DNA of 12,692 nucleotides from Pseudomonas paralcaligenes (GTDB taxonomy: Bacteria > Pseudomonadota > Gammaproteobacteria > Pseudomonadales > Pseudomonadaceae), in the NCBI RefSeq assembly GCF_019655855.1, contig NZ_BPFX01000041.1, forward strand, positions 1-12,692, in the 5' to 3' direction. Made by a program: the position numbers and the translations under genes. Of this stretch, positions 6,539-12,692 are shown one piece after another (the stretch's first letter is position 1; every line of letters starts with the position of its first letter). The notes below the pieces were generated by a model. The model did not search any database and was not told the origin of the DNA. It saw only the letters and a program-made list of their open reading frames with translations.

Positions 6539-7899
6539 ACAAAGAAACCGAGATCAAGCTGCGCGCCAGCCGCGAAACCCTCGCCGCCCTGCGCGACCAC
6601 CCGCTGCTGAAGAAGCGCAACAAGTCCGGCTGGCAGACCCACAAGCTGTTCAACCAGTACTTCGACACGGCGGACCGCGACCTGGCCGGCGCCCGCGTCG
6701 CCCTGCGCCTGCGCCGCGACGGCGAGCAGTACATCCAGACCCTGAAGAGTCGCGGCCAGAGCGTGGCCGGGCTGTCCGAGCGCAACGAGTGGGACTGGTA
6801 CCTGAAGAAGGCCAAGCTGGACCTCAAGCTGCTCGGCGACGACTGCTGGCCGGCCAGCCTGGCCGAGTTGGACAAGAAGAGCCTGCAGCCGATCTTCACC
6901 ACCGATTTCGTCCGCCAGAAGGCGGAGATCGCCTGGGGCCGCGGCAAGGCCAAGACCGTGATCGAGGCGGCCCTGGACCTGGGCAAGGTGGTCGCCGGCG
7001 AGGGCGAGGAAGAAATCTGCGAACTGGAACTGGAACTGCGCGAAGGCGAGCCGGCGGCCCTGCTGGAACTGGCCTGCGAGCTGGCCGCCGACCTGCCGCT
7101 GATGCCCTGCGACATCAGCAAGGCCGAGCGCGGCTACCGCCTGTTCGACTCCACCAGCTACAGCCTGAGCCTGCCGCCGCCCGCGCTGCACGCCGAGATG
7201 GCGCTGGACGACGCCTTCGCCGCCCTCGCCTGGTACCTGCTCGGCAGCAGCCAGCGCCTGGCCGAGCAATACCGCTTCAACGGCCACTGGAAGCTGCTGG
7301 AACAGTGGCTGCAACAGCTGATCGACCTGCGCGCCCTGCTCGGCAGCCTCGGCCAGGCCGCGCCGCGCGCCTCCAGCCGCGAGCTGCGCGAGACGCTGGA
7401 CGCCTTGCTGGCCGACTGGCGCCCGCGCCTGGCCGCCGGCCGCGACGACGAGGCGCTGCGCCACAACGCGCCGGCCATGTTCGCCGGCGAGCTGCAGGGC
7501 AACCGCTGGGGCCTGCTCTCCCTGCAGCTGTCGCGCTGGCTGCTGCAGCGCGGCTGGACGGCCGGGCGCAACTCGCGCGGCGAGCGCCAGGGCGCGGCGG
7601 CGCTGGGCAACTGGCTGCCGACCCTGCTGGGCGAAGAGGCCGAGGGCTTGCGCCTGAAACACTACCAGCAGTTCCCCGAGGCGCTGGCCGAACAGCTGCC
7701 GCGCATCGAGCGCATCCAGGCCTGGCTGCGCCTGGCCCGCCAGGCACTCGAACTGCCGGAACTGGACCGCCTGTACGGCGAACTGGCCAAGCTGGAGGCC
7801 CTGGCCAGCCGTGGCAACGATGCCGAAGTGCTGGCCGCTCGCCAGGCACAGGCCCATACTGTGGCGACGCTCAAACCCTGGAAGCTGCTGCTGAAATAA
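6535..7899 (+). CDS. CYTH-CHAD inorganic triphosphatase (YgiF-like)
   Basis: A 454-residue cytoplasmic enzyme like E. coli YgiF (433 residues), which hydrolyses inorganic tripolyphosphate to pyrophosphate and phosphate. The CYTH tunnel domain (about 1-205) has the N-terminal ExExK signature (E4, E6, K8), basic strand residues in VALRLRRDGEQYIQTLK (56-72), ERNEW (82-86), FVRQKAEI (125-132), the acidic strand CELELEL (162-168) and K196 near GYRLF. The C-terminal part (about 222-440) occupies the place of the CHAD helical domain but lacks an obvious run of paired His and Arg residues, so it is a diverged CHAD. The ATG at 6535 overlaps the TGA of the acetyltransferase gene (ATGA). Adenylate cyclase or thiamine triphosphatase activity, other CYTH functions, are less likely given the CHAD fusion. 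Confidence 0.88.
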   Translation: MNKETEIKLRASRETLAALRDHPLLKKRNKSGWQTHKLFNQYFDTADRDLAGARVALRLRRDGEQYIQTLKSRGQSVAGLSERNEWDWYLKKAKLDLKLLGDDCWPASLAELDKKSLQPIFTTDFVRQKAEIAWGRGKAKTVIEAALDLGKVVAGEGEEEICELELELREGEPAALLELACELAADLPLMPCDISKAERGYRLFDSTSYSLSLPPPALHAEMALDDAFAALAWYLLGSSQRLAEQYRFNGHWKLLEQWLQQLIDLRALLGSLGQAAPRASSRELRETLDALLADWRPRLAAGRDDEALRHNAPAMFAGELQGNRWGLLSLQLSRWLLQRGWTAGRNSRGERQGAAALGNWLPTLLGEEAEGLRLKHYQQFPEALAEQLPRIERIQAWLRLARQALELPELDRLYGELAKLEALASRGNDAEVLAARQAQAHTVATLKPWKLLLK

Positions 7900-7929
7900 G
7901 CTGCTCGTCCCGCAGTGGGAGCAGAACCT

Positions 7930-7955
7930 GTGGGAGCGGCCCTGACCGCTCCCAC
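7930..7955. repeat. Short REP-type hairpin between the triphosphatase and ATPase genes
   Basis: GTGGGAGCGG (7930-7939) and CCGCTCCCAC (7946-7955) pair perfectly over 10 bp around a CCCTGA loop. A direct copy of GTGGGAGC lies at 7915-7922. This GTGGGAGC motif is typical of Pseudomonas REP sequences. The element lies 31 bases after the triphosphatase stop and 41 before the ATPase start, so it may mark the end of the upstream transcript, although no T-run follows. Confidence 0.7.
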
Positions 7956-7984
7956 GCATCCAGCGGGCATCCAGTCAGAACAAA

Positions 7985-7991
7985 AAGGGAG
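7985..7991 (+). promoter_or_regulatory. Ribosome binding site for the GspE/PilB-type ATPase
   Basis: AAGGGAG four bases before the ATG at 7996. It rules out the in-frame GTG at 7915, which lies inside the REP-type sequence. Confidence 0.75.
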
Positions 7992-7995
7992 CTCC

Positions 7996-9780
7996 ATGTC
8001 CGCCTTCGCCTCGCCAGCCCAGGATCGCTGGCTCGACCTCAACGACATCCTCCGCGAGCTGGTGGCCCAGGGCCGGATCGCCCAGGAGCAGGCCGAGCAG
8101 TGCATGGTATTGCGCCGCGCGTCGAGCAACGCGCAGCTGCATCCGCTGGAGTTCATCGCCGCCCAGCAGATCGACGACCTGCAGCGGCCCGATCGCAAGC
8201 ACGATCTGGAAGGCCTCACCGTGTGGCTGGCCAACTTCGCCGGCCAGCCGTACCTGCGCATCGACCCGCTGAAGATCGACGTGGCGGCGGTGACGCCGCT
8301 GATGTCCTACGCCTTCGCCCAGCGCCACAAGATCCTCGCCGTGGCGGTGGACAGCGAGACGGTGACCATCGCCAGCGCCCAGCCGTTCGTGCATGGCTGG
8401 GAAGGCAACCTGACCCACGTGCTCAAGCGCCCGATCAAGCGGGTTGTGGCCAACCCGGCGGACATCCAGCGCTTCACCACCGAGTTCTACCGCCTGGCCC
8501 GCTCGGTGACCGGCGCCACCTCGGTGGACCAGAAGATCAGCGGCGTGGGCAACTTCGAGCAGTTGCTCAACCTCGGCGCCCAAGACCAGGAGCCGGACGC
8601 CAACGACGCGCACATCGTCAACATCGTCGACTGGCTGTTCCAGTACGCCTACCAGCAGCGCGCCAGCGACATCCACATCGAGCCGCGCCGCGAGGCCGGC
8701 ACCGTGCGCTTCCGCATCGACGGCGTGCTGCACAACGTCTACCAGTTCCCGCCGCAGGTGACGATGGCCGCGGTCAGCCGCCTGAAGAGCCTGGGGCGGA
8801 TGAACGTGGCGGAGAAGCGCAAGCCCCAGGACGGCCGGATCAAGACCCGCACCCCGGACGGCGGCGAGGTCGAGCTGCGCCTGTCGACCCTGCCCACCGC
8901 CTTCGGCGAGAAGATGGTGATGCGCATCTTCGACCCGGAGGTGCTGCTCAAGTCGTTCGACCAGCTGGGCTTCTCGCCGGAGGACCTGCGCCGCTGGGAA
9001 AGCATGACCTGCCAGCCCAACGGCATCATCCTGGTCACCGGCCCCACCGGCTCGGGCAAGACCACCACGCTGTACACCACCCTCAAGCAGCTGGCGACCG
9101 AAGAGGTGAACGTCTGCACCATCGAGGACCCGATCGAGATGATCGAGGGCGCCTTCAACCAGATGCAGGTGCAGCACAACATCGACCTGACCTTCGCCAG
9201 CGGCGTGCGCGCGCTGATGCGGCAGGACCCGGACATCATCATGGTCGGCGAGATCCGCGACCTGGAGACCGCCGAGATGGCCATCCAGGCGGCGCTCACC
9301 GGCCACCTGGTGCTCTCCACCCTGCACACCAACGACGCGCCCAGCGCGATCAGCCGCCTGCTGGAGCTGGGCGTGCCGCACTACCTGCTCAGGGCCACCC
9401 TGCTCGGCGTCATGGCCCAGCGCCTGGTGCGCACCCTGTGCCCGCACTGCAAGGCGCCGGTGGCGCTGGACGAGGACGACTGGCAGAGCCTGACCAAGCC
9501 CTGGAACGCGCCGCTGCCGACCCAGGCGCACTGCGCCGTCGGCTGCCTGGAGTGCCGCGAGACCGGCTACCGGGGCCGCGCCGGCGTCTACGAGATCATG
9601 CTGCTGAACGACAGCATCAAGCCGCTGATCACCGCCGACACCGACCTCATCGCCCTGCGCCGCGCGGCCTTCAAGGACGGCATGCGCAGCCTGCGCCTGT
9701 CCGGCGCGCAGAAGGTCGCGGCGGGGCTGACCACCATCGAGGAAGTGCTGCGGGTCACTCCGCAGAGCGAACAGAAGTAA
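7996..9780 (+). CDS. Orphan type II secretion/type IV pilus assembly ATPase (GspE/PilB family)
   Basis: A 594-residue hexameric AAA-like motor of the secretion ATPase superfamily. Residues about 1-190 form an N-terminal GspE/MshE-like region (LNDILRELVAQGRIAQEQAE at 15-34, then the LRIDPLKIDVAAVTPLMSY part). The catalytic core has YQQRASDIHIEPRR near 219, Walker A GPTGSGKTT at 349-357 (K355), the Asp box TIEDPIEM, and Walker B DPDIIMVGEIRD with E419. The His box TGHLVLSTLHTND has H437 and H444. Two CxxC pairs (C482/C485 and C517/C520) would bind zinc, as in GspE and PilB but not PilT. No secretin, pseudopilin or platform protein gene is in the window, so its partner machine is elsewhere or absent. 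The match resembles what P. aeruginosa annotation calls a probable secretion pathway ATPase near its arginine genes. qmcA begins 43 bases downstream. Confidence 0.9.
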   Translation: MSAFASPAQDRWLDLNDILRELVAQGRIAQEQAEQCMVLRRASSNAQLHPLEFIAAQQIDDLQRPDRKHDLEGLTVWLANFAGQPYLRIDPLKIDVAAVTPLMSYAFAQRHKILAVAVDSETVTIASAQPFVHGWEGNLTHVLKRPIKRVVANPADIQRFTTEFYRLARSVTGATSVDQKISGVGNFEQLLNLGAQDQEPDANDAHIVNIVDWLFQYAYQQRASDIHIEPRREAGTVRFRIDGVLHNVYQFPPQVTMAAVSRLKSLGRMNVAEKRKPQDGRIKTRTPDGGEVELRLSTLPTAFGEKMVMRIFDPEVLLKSFDQLGFSPEDLRRWESMTCQPNGIILVTGPTGSGKTTTLYTTLKQLATEEVNVCTIEDPIEMIEGAFNQMQVQHNIDLTFASGVRALMRQDPDIIMVGEIRDLETAEMAIQAALTGHLVLSTLHTNDAPSAISRLLELGVPHYLLRATLLGVMAQRLVRTLCPHCKAPVALDEDDWQSLTKPWNAPLPTQAHCAVGCLECRETGYRGRAGVYEIMLLNDSIKPLITADTDLIALRRAAFKDGMRSLRLSGAQKVAAGLTTIEEVLRVTPQSEQK

Positions 9781-9808
9781 CCACCGGGCCCGACGCCGGC
9801 CCGCACAG

Positions 9809-9816
9809 AAAGGGAG
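9809..9816 (+). promoter_or_regulatory. Ribosome binding site for qmcA
   Basis: AAAGGGAG six bases before the ATG at 9823, near-ideal spacing. It fixes this start. Confidence 0.75.
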
Positions 9817-9822
9817 TTTTCC

Positions 9823-10749
9823 ATGGAAGTCGGTAGCGTGATCTTTCTCTTCGTCGCCCTGGCCGTGGCCGTGGTGTTCATGGGCTTCAAGGTGGTCCCC
9901 CAGGGCTACGAATGGACGGTGGAGCGCTTCGGCCGCTACACCAACACCCTCAAGCCCGGCCTCAACATCATCGTGCCGGTGATGGACCGCATCGGCCGCA
10001 AGCTCAACGTCATGGAGAGCGTGCTGGACATCCCGCCGCAGGCGGTGATCAGCGCCGACAACGCCATCGTGCAGATCGACGCGGTGTGCTTCTTCCAGGT
10101 GATCAACACCGCCCAGGCCGCCTACGAGGTGAACGACCTGGAGCATGCAATCCGCAACCTGGTGATGACCAACATCCGTACCGTGCTCGGCTCCATGGAG
10201 CTGGACTCCATGCTCAGCCAGCGTGACGCGATCAACGAGCGCCTGCTCAAGACCGTGGACGAGGCCACCGCGCCCTGGGGTATCAAGATCACCCGCATCG
10301 AGATCAAGGACATCAGCCCGCCGGCCGACCTGGTCGAGGCCATGGCCAGCCAGATGAAGGCCGAGCGCCTTAAGCGCGCGCAGATTCTCGAAGCCGAGGG
10401 CTCGCGTTCCGCGGCCATCCTCACCGCCGAGGGCCACAAGCAGGCGGAAATCCTCAAGGCCGAGGGCGAGCGCGCCGCCGCCTTCCTCGAGGCCGAGGCC
10501 CGCGAACGGGCGGCCCAGGCCGAAGCCGAGGCGACCCGCATGGTGTCCGACGCCATCGCCAGCGGCAACGTGCAGGCGGTCAACTACTTCGTCGCGCAGA
10601 AATACGTCGAGACCCTCGGCCAGCTGGCATCGGCCAACAACAGCAAGGTCATCCTCATGCCGCTGGAGGCCAGCCAGGTGATCGGCGCGGTCGGCGGCAT
10701 CGGCGAGATCGTCCGCGCCACCTTCGACAGGGACGGCAAGAAAGCATGA
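9823..10749 (+). CDS. qmcA: SPFH/stomatin-type membrane protein QmcA
   Basis: A 308-residue membrane-anchored SPFH (stomatin/prohibitin/flotillin/HflK) protein, very close in sequence to E. coli QmcA (305 residues). Residues about 3-25 are a single N-terminal membrane segment. The SPFH domain follows (about 26-190) with [34 protein letters not shown] and [20 protein letters not shown], all nearly identical in the E. coli protein as I recall it. Residues about 180-235 are an Ala/Glu-rich coiled coil with repeated AEG units ([20 protein letters not shown]) that drives oligomerisation. The C-terminus has [13 protein letters not shown] and ILMPLEAS, also family-conserved. In E. coli QmcA is an inner-membrane protein that forms complexes with FtsH-HflKC and acts as a multicopy suppressor of their loss; a scaffold or membrane-microdomain role is inferred here. 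It overlaps the NfeD gene by four bases, the usual SPFH-NfeD pairing. Confidence 0.93.
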   Translation: MEVGSVIFLFVALAVAVVFMGFKVVPQGYEWTVERFGRYTNTLKPGLNIIVPVMDRIGRKLNVMESVLDIPPQAVISADNAIVQIDAVCFFQVINTAQAAYEVNDLEHAIRNLVMTNIRTVLGSMELDSMLSQRDAINERLLKTVDEATAPWGIKITRIEIKDISPPADLVEAMASQMKAERLKRAQILEAEGSRSAAILTAEGHKQAEILKAEGERAAAFLEAEARERAAQAEAEATRMVSDAIASGNVQAVNYFVAQKYVETLGQLASANNSKVILMPLEASQVIGAVGGIGEIVRATFDRDGKKA

Positions 10750-11192
10750 TCGCCTACCTGCAGCACCTGTCGTTCTGGGACTGGCTGGCGTTCGGCACGG
10801 TCCTGCTGATCCTCGAGGTGTTCGGCGCCGGCGGCTACCTGCTGTGGATCGGCGTCGCGGCGGCGGCGGTCGGCGTTCTGACCTATCTTTTCCCCGAGTT
10901 GCCCTGGGCCTGGCAGTTCATCGTGTTCGCCCTGCTCTCGGTGCTCACCGCGGTGTTCTGGTGGCAGCGCCAGCGCAGCGCCGCAAAGCCCTCGGACGTG
11001 CCGGGACTGAACCGCCGGGGCAGCGAGTTCATCGGCCGTACCTTCGTCCTGCACGAGGCGATCGTCGACGGGCGCGGCAAGATCAGGGCCGGCGACACGC
11101 TGTGGCTGGTCAGGGGCGGCGACCTGCCCGCAGGCAGCACGGTGCGGGTCACCGGCCAGGACGGCGTGCTGCTGATCGTCGAGCCCGCCTGA
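10746..11192 (+). CDS. NfeD-like membrane protein, partner of QmcA
   Basis: A 148-residue short NfeD-family protein (NfeD1b type, like E. coli YbbK). Residues about 10-75 form three hydrophobic segments: [20 protein letters not shown], then [16 protein letters not shown], then [18 protein letters not shown]. Residues about 88-147 are an OB-fold-like soluble domain ([20 protein letters not shown], then [16 protein letters not shown]) with the G-D-T-LW pattern typical of the family. It has no serine-protease domain, unlike long NfeD proteins. Its ATG lies within the qmcA stop (ATGA), so translation is probably coupled. NfeD proteins are thought to bind or modulate their SPFH partners; the exact action is unknown. 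Confidence 0.9.
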   Translation: MIAYLQHLSFWDWLAFGTVLLILEVFGAGGYLLWIGVAAAAVGVLTYLFPELPWAWQFIVFALLSVLTAVFWWQRQRSAAKPSDVPGLNRRGSEFIGRTFVLHEAIVDGRGKIRAGDTLWLVRGGDLPAGSTVRVTGQDGVLLIVEPA

Positions 11193-11235
11193 CGGCAGCC
11201 ACGCAGCTCCAGCGGCCGCCAACGGTGCACAACAC

Positions 11236-12315
11236 ATGAGAACGCCGGGCATGCAAGAGCGGCAACCGCGACCGACCAGGGAGAGCAGCCATACCGGGCT
11301 GGAGGACAGCGACCGGCGCTCGCTGCTGCGCCTGATCTTCAACGCCACCGCCCTCAGCATCGGGGCGTTCTCGGTGCTGCAGTTCGGCTCCGGCAACGTG
11401 CTGTTCGCCAGCCTCGAGGTGATCGCCTGCATCACCCTGCTGGCGGCCGGCCGCGGCATCCACGGCGCCCGGCGCCTGGAACTGTGGATCTACCTCTACC
11501 TGCTGCCGACCTTCGCCTTCATCCTCTACATCAGCCTGATGCCCCAGGCCTCGTCCACGGCCTTCGTCTGGGTCTACCTGATCCCGGTGCTGTCCTACCT
11601 GATGCTCGGCAAGCGGCGGGGCATGCGCCTGGCGCTGCCGTTCATGCTGCTGGCCCTGGTGCTCTACTACCTGAGGTACCCGCTGCCGCAGTCCGCGCTG
11701 GCCTGGATCGACGCCGGCAACGCCATTCTCTGCGGCGCCCTGATCGTGGTCTTCGTCCACCTCTACGAGACCCGCCGCGCCGCGGCCTTCGCCGAGCTGC
11801 AGCACCAGGCGCAGACCGACCAGCTGACCGGCGCCGATAGCCGCGGCCACTTCAAGCAGGAGCTGCGCCGGGCGCTGAAGGATGCCGGCCGCAGCCAGAG
11901 CCCGGTGGTCCTGGCGCTGCTCGACATCGACCACTTCAAGAGCGTCAACGACCGCTATGGCCACGACGCCGGCGACCACGCCCTGCGCCACATCTGCGAC
12001 CTGCTCTACCGGCGCCTGCGTACCACCGACAACCTCGGCCGGCTCGGCGGCGAGGAGTTCGGCCTGCTGCTGCGCAACACCGACGCCGCCGGCGCGCTGC
12101 CGCTGCTGGAGTCCCTGCGCCAGCTGATCTGCGAGCAGCCCCTGGAATACGCCGGGCAGACTATCGAGCTGGCCGCCACCTTCGGTCTCGCCGAATGGCC
12201 CCGCGACGGCCACACGCCGGACGAGCTGTACCGCTGCGCCGACTGGCGCCTGTACCAGGGCAAGCAGTCCGGTCGCAACCGGGTCGTTGGCGAGACGCAG
12301 GCCGAGCTATCCTGA
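11236..12315 (+). CDS. Membrane-bound diguanylate cyclase (GGDEF domain)
   Basis: A 359-residue protein making cyclic di-GMP from two GTP. After a hydrophilic N-terminus (1-30) there are about six membrane segments (33-50, 53-72, 82-101, 108-124, 131-147, 158-177) with short loops, a putative sensor of no domain type I can name. A helix (178-193) leads to TDQLTG (194-199) and the GGDEF domain. The active site reads GGEEF (271-275), an active form, and LLDIDHFKSVNDRYGHDAGD carries the metal-binding Asp. RTTD at 262-265, exactly five residues before GGEEF, is an intact inhibitory I-site, so product feedback is expected. No EAL or HD-GYP domain is present. The start could be 11236 or the in-frame ATG at 11251; neither has a clear Shine-Dalgarno. 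It follows the NfeD gene by 43 bases with no terminator between, so it may share that transcript. Confidence 0.9.
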   Translation: MRTPGMQERQPRPTRESSHTGLEDSDRRSLLRLIFNATALSIGAFSVLQFGSGNVLFASLEVIACITLLAAGRGIHGARRLELWIYLYLLPTFAFILYISLMPQASSTAFVWVYLIPVLSYLMLGKRRGMRLALPFMLLALVLYYLRYPLPQSALAWIDAGNAILCGALIVVFVHLYETRRAAAFAELQHQAQTDQLTGADSRGHFKQELRRALKDAGRSQSPVVLALLDIDHFKSVNDRYGHDAGDHALRHICDLLYRRLRTTDNLGRLGGEEFGLLLRNTDAAGALPLLESLRQLICEQPLEYAGQTIELAATFGLAEWPRDGHTPDELYRCADWRLYQGKQSGRNRVVGETQAELS

Positions 12316-12339
12316 AACCTGCCGCCTCGTTCGAAAGGT

Positions 12340-12369
12340 GGAACTCCCGGTAAAACCACAGGCTCAGAA
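12340..12369 (+). promoter_or_regulatory. Candidate AlgU (RpoE-type, sigma22) promoter
   Basis: GGAACTC (12340-12346) is followed after 17 bases by TCAGAA (12364-12369). The AlgU consensus I recall is GAACTT-N16/17-TCTGA or similar. This fits in spacing and in most positions, with C for T at the end of the -35 and A for T in the -10. It would drive the DUF2388 gene from about 12376, a leader of 25-30 bases. The match is from reading and untested. Confidence 0.4.
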
Positions 12370-12402
12370 TTCTCAGGACTCGCCGCCAAAGGAGCAGCCA
12401 GC

Positions 12403-12692
12403 ATGCGCACCCGCCAAACCCTCGCGACCCTCGCCCTGATCGCCCTTCCCTTCGGCCCGGCCATGGCCGACGGGGGCTTCTGGCGCGACGTCATTTCCTC
12501 CGGCGCCACCACCGCCTCCACCTACCTGACCTTCAAGGACAACAAGGAGGTGATCGCGGCGCGCGACGACGCCAGCGCCTTCATTGCCAGCGGCGGCCAG
12601 ATCCGTGGCGCCCATCTGGAGGCGGCGCTGCAGCGGGCGCGCGCCGACCATCCGCAACTGCAGGCCAGCGACGAAGAGCTGGCCCAGGTGCT
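12403..12692 (+). CDS. DUF2388 exported protein, N-terminal part
   Basis: A partial gene, 96 full codons, running off the window. It begins at an ATG with GGAG eight bases upstream (12391-12394). Residues 1-22 form a signal peptide (RTRQTLATLALIALPFGPAMA, cleavage probably after AMA), so the product is periplasmic or secreted. The mature part has SGATTASTYLTF, VIAARDDASAFIASGGQIRG, HLEAALQRARA and LQASDEELAQVL. This AARDDA.AF.ASGG..RGA.LEAAL pattern is the hallmark of DUF2388, a small family found almost only in Pseudomonas, usually around 100-110 residues long and of unknown function. Only a few residues are probably missing. It is a separate unit from the cyclase gene, 87 bases upstream. 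Confidence 0.85.
   Translation, partial: MRTRQTLATLALIALPFGPAMADGGFWRDVISSGATTASTYLTFKDNKEVIAARDDASAFIASGGQIRGAHLEAALQRARADHPQLQASDEELAQV

Noticed and set aside
9785..9803. CGGGCC/GGCCCG hairpin between the ATPase gene and qmcA
   Set aside because: Only six base pairs with a seven-base loop and no T-run. This is expected by chance at this GC content and is not enough to call a terminator.
6471..9836. 1121-codon plus-strand open frame overlapping the triphosphatase and ATPase genes
   Set aside because: It is Arg/Pro/Ala/Gly-rich out-of-frame translation of two real genes, typical of GC-rich genomes.
7975..10437. 820-codon antisense open frame across the ATPase and qmcA genes
   Set aside because: Same codon-bias artefact. 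It spans two well-recognised sense genes and their spacer and resembles no protein family.
1..12692. CRISPR array, tRNA, rRNA, insertion sequence, attachment site, toxin-antitoxin or defence cassette
   Set aside because: I looked for spaced direct repeats, tRNA-like cloverleafs, transposase motifs and small paired genes and saw none. Composition is even across the window, with no sign of a transferred island.

Overview
The window is ordinary high-GC gammaproteobacterial chromosome, almost certainly from Pseudomonas or a close relative. The evidence is a strong G/C preference at third codon positions, a 432-residue fused kinase-like/GNAT ArgA, a DUF2388 secreted protein, and intergenic palindromes of the GTAGGAGCGAGCTC and GTGGGAGCGG type seen across Pseudomonas genomes. 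I see no phage, transposon, CRISPR array, tRNA or rRNA.

Layout: (1) 1-1001, 3' part of gshA (glutathione synthesis), then a 65-residue ribosome-modulation-factor-like protein (1186-1383). (2) 1398-1602, a convergent intergenic region with three different palindromes, the last running into the argA stop codon. (3) 1599-4150 on the minus strand, argE followed by argA, two arginine-biosynthesis genes probably transcribed together from a good sigma70 promoter just upstream of argE. (4) A 166-bp divergent promoter region, then a PiT-family phosphate transporter (4317-5789) ending at a clear hairpin terminator. (5) 5930-7899, a left-handed beta-helix acetyltransferase overlapping a CYTH-CHAD triphosphatase by 4 bp. 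(6) 7996-9780, an orphan GspE/PilB-type ATPase; 9823-11192, the membrane pair qmcA and an NfeD-like gene, also overlapping by 4 bp; 11236-12315, a membrane-bound GGDEF diguanylate cyclase. (7) 12403-12692, the 5' part of a signal-peptide DUF2388 protein behind a candidate AlgU/RpoE-type promoter.

How the genes relate: glutathione synthesis and arginine synthesis are housekeeping. Phosphate uptake and tripolyphosphate hydrolysis are both phosphate chemistry, but a terminator separates the two genes. From 5930 onward all genes lie on the plus strand with short gaps or overlaps, and most encode membrane or envelope-associated proteins. A shared envelope role is possible but is not shown by the sequence. 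The parts deserving a second look are the RMF-like paralogue, the acetyltransferase with altered serine-site residues, the divergent CHAD domain, the orphan secretion ATPase and the AlgU-like promoter. I found no convincing undescribed multi-gene system.
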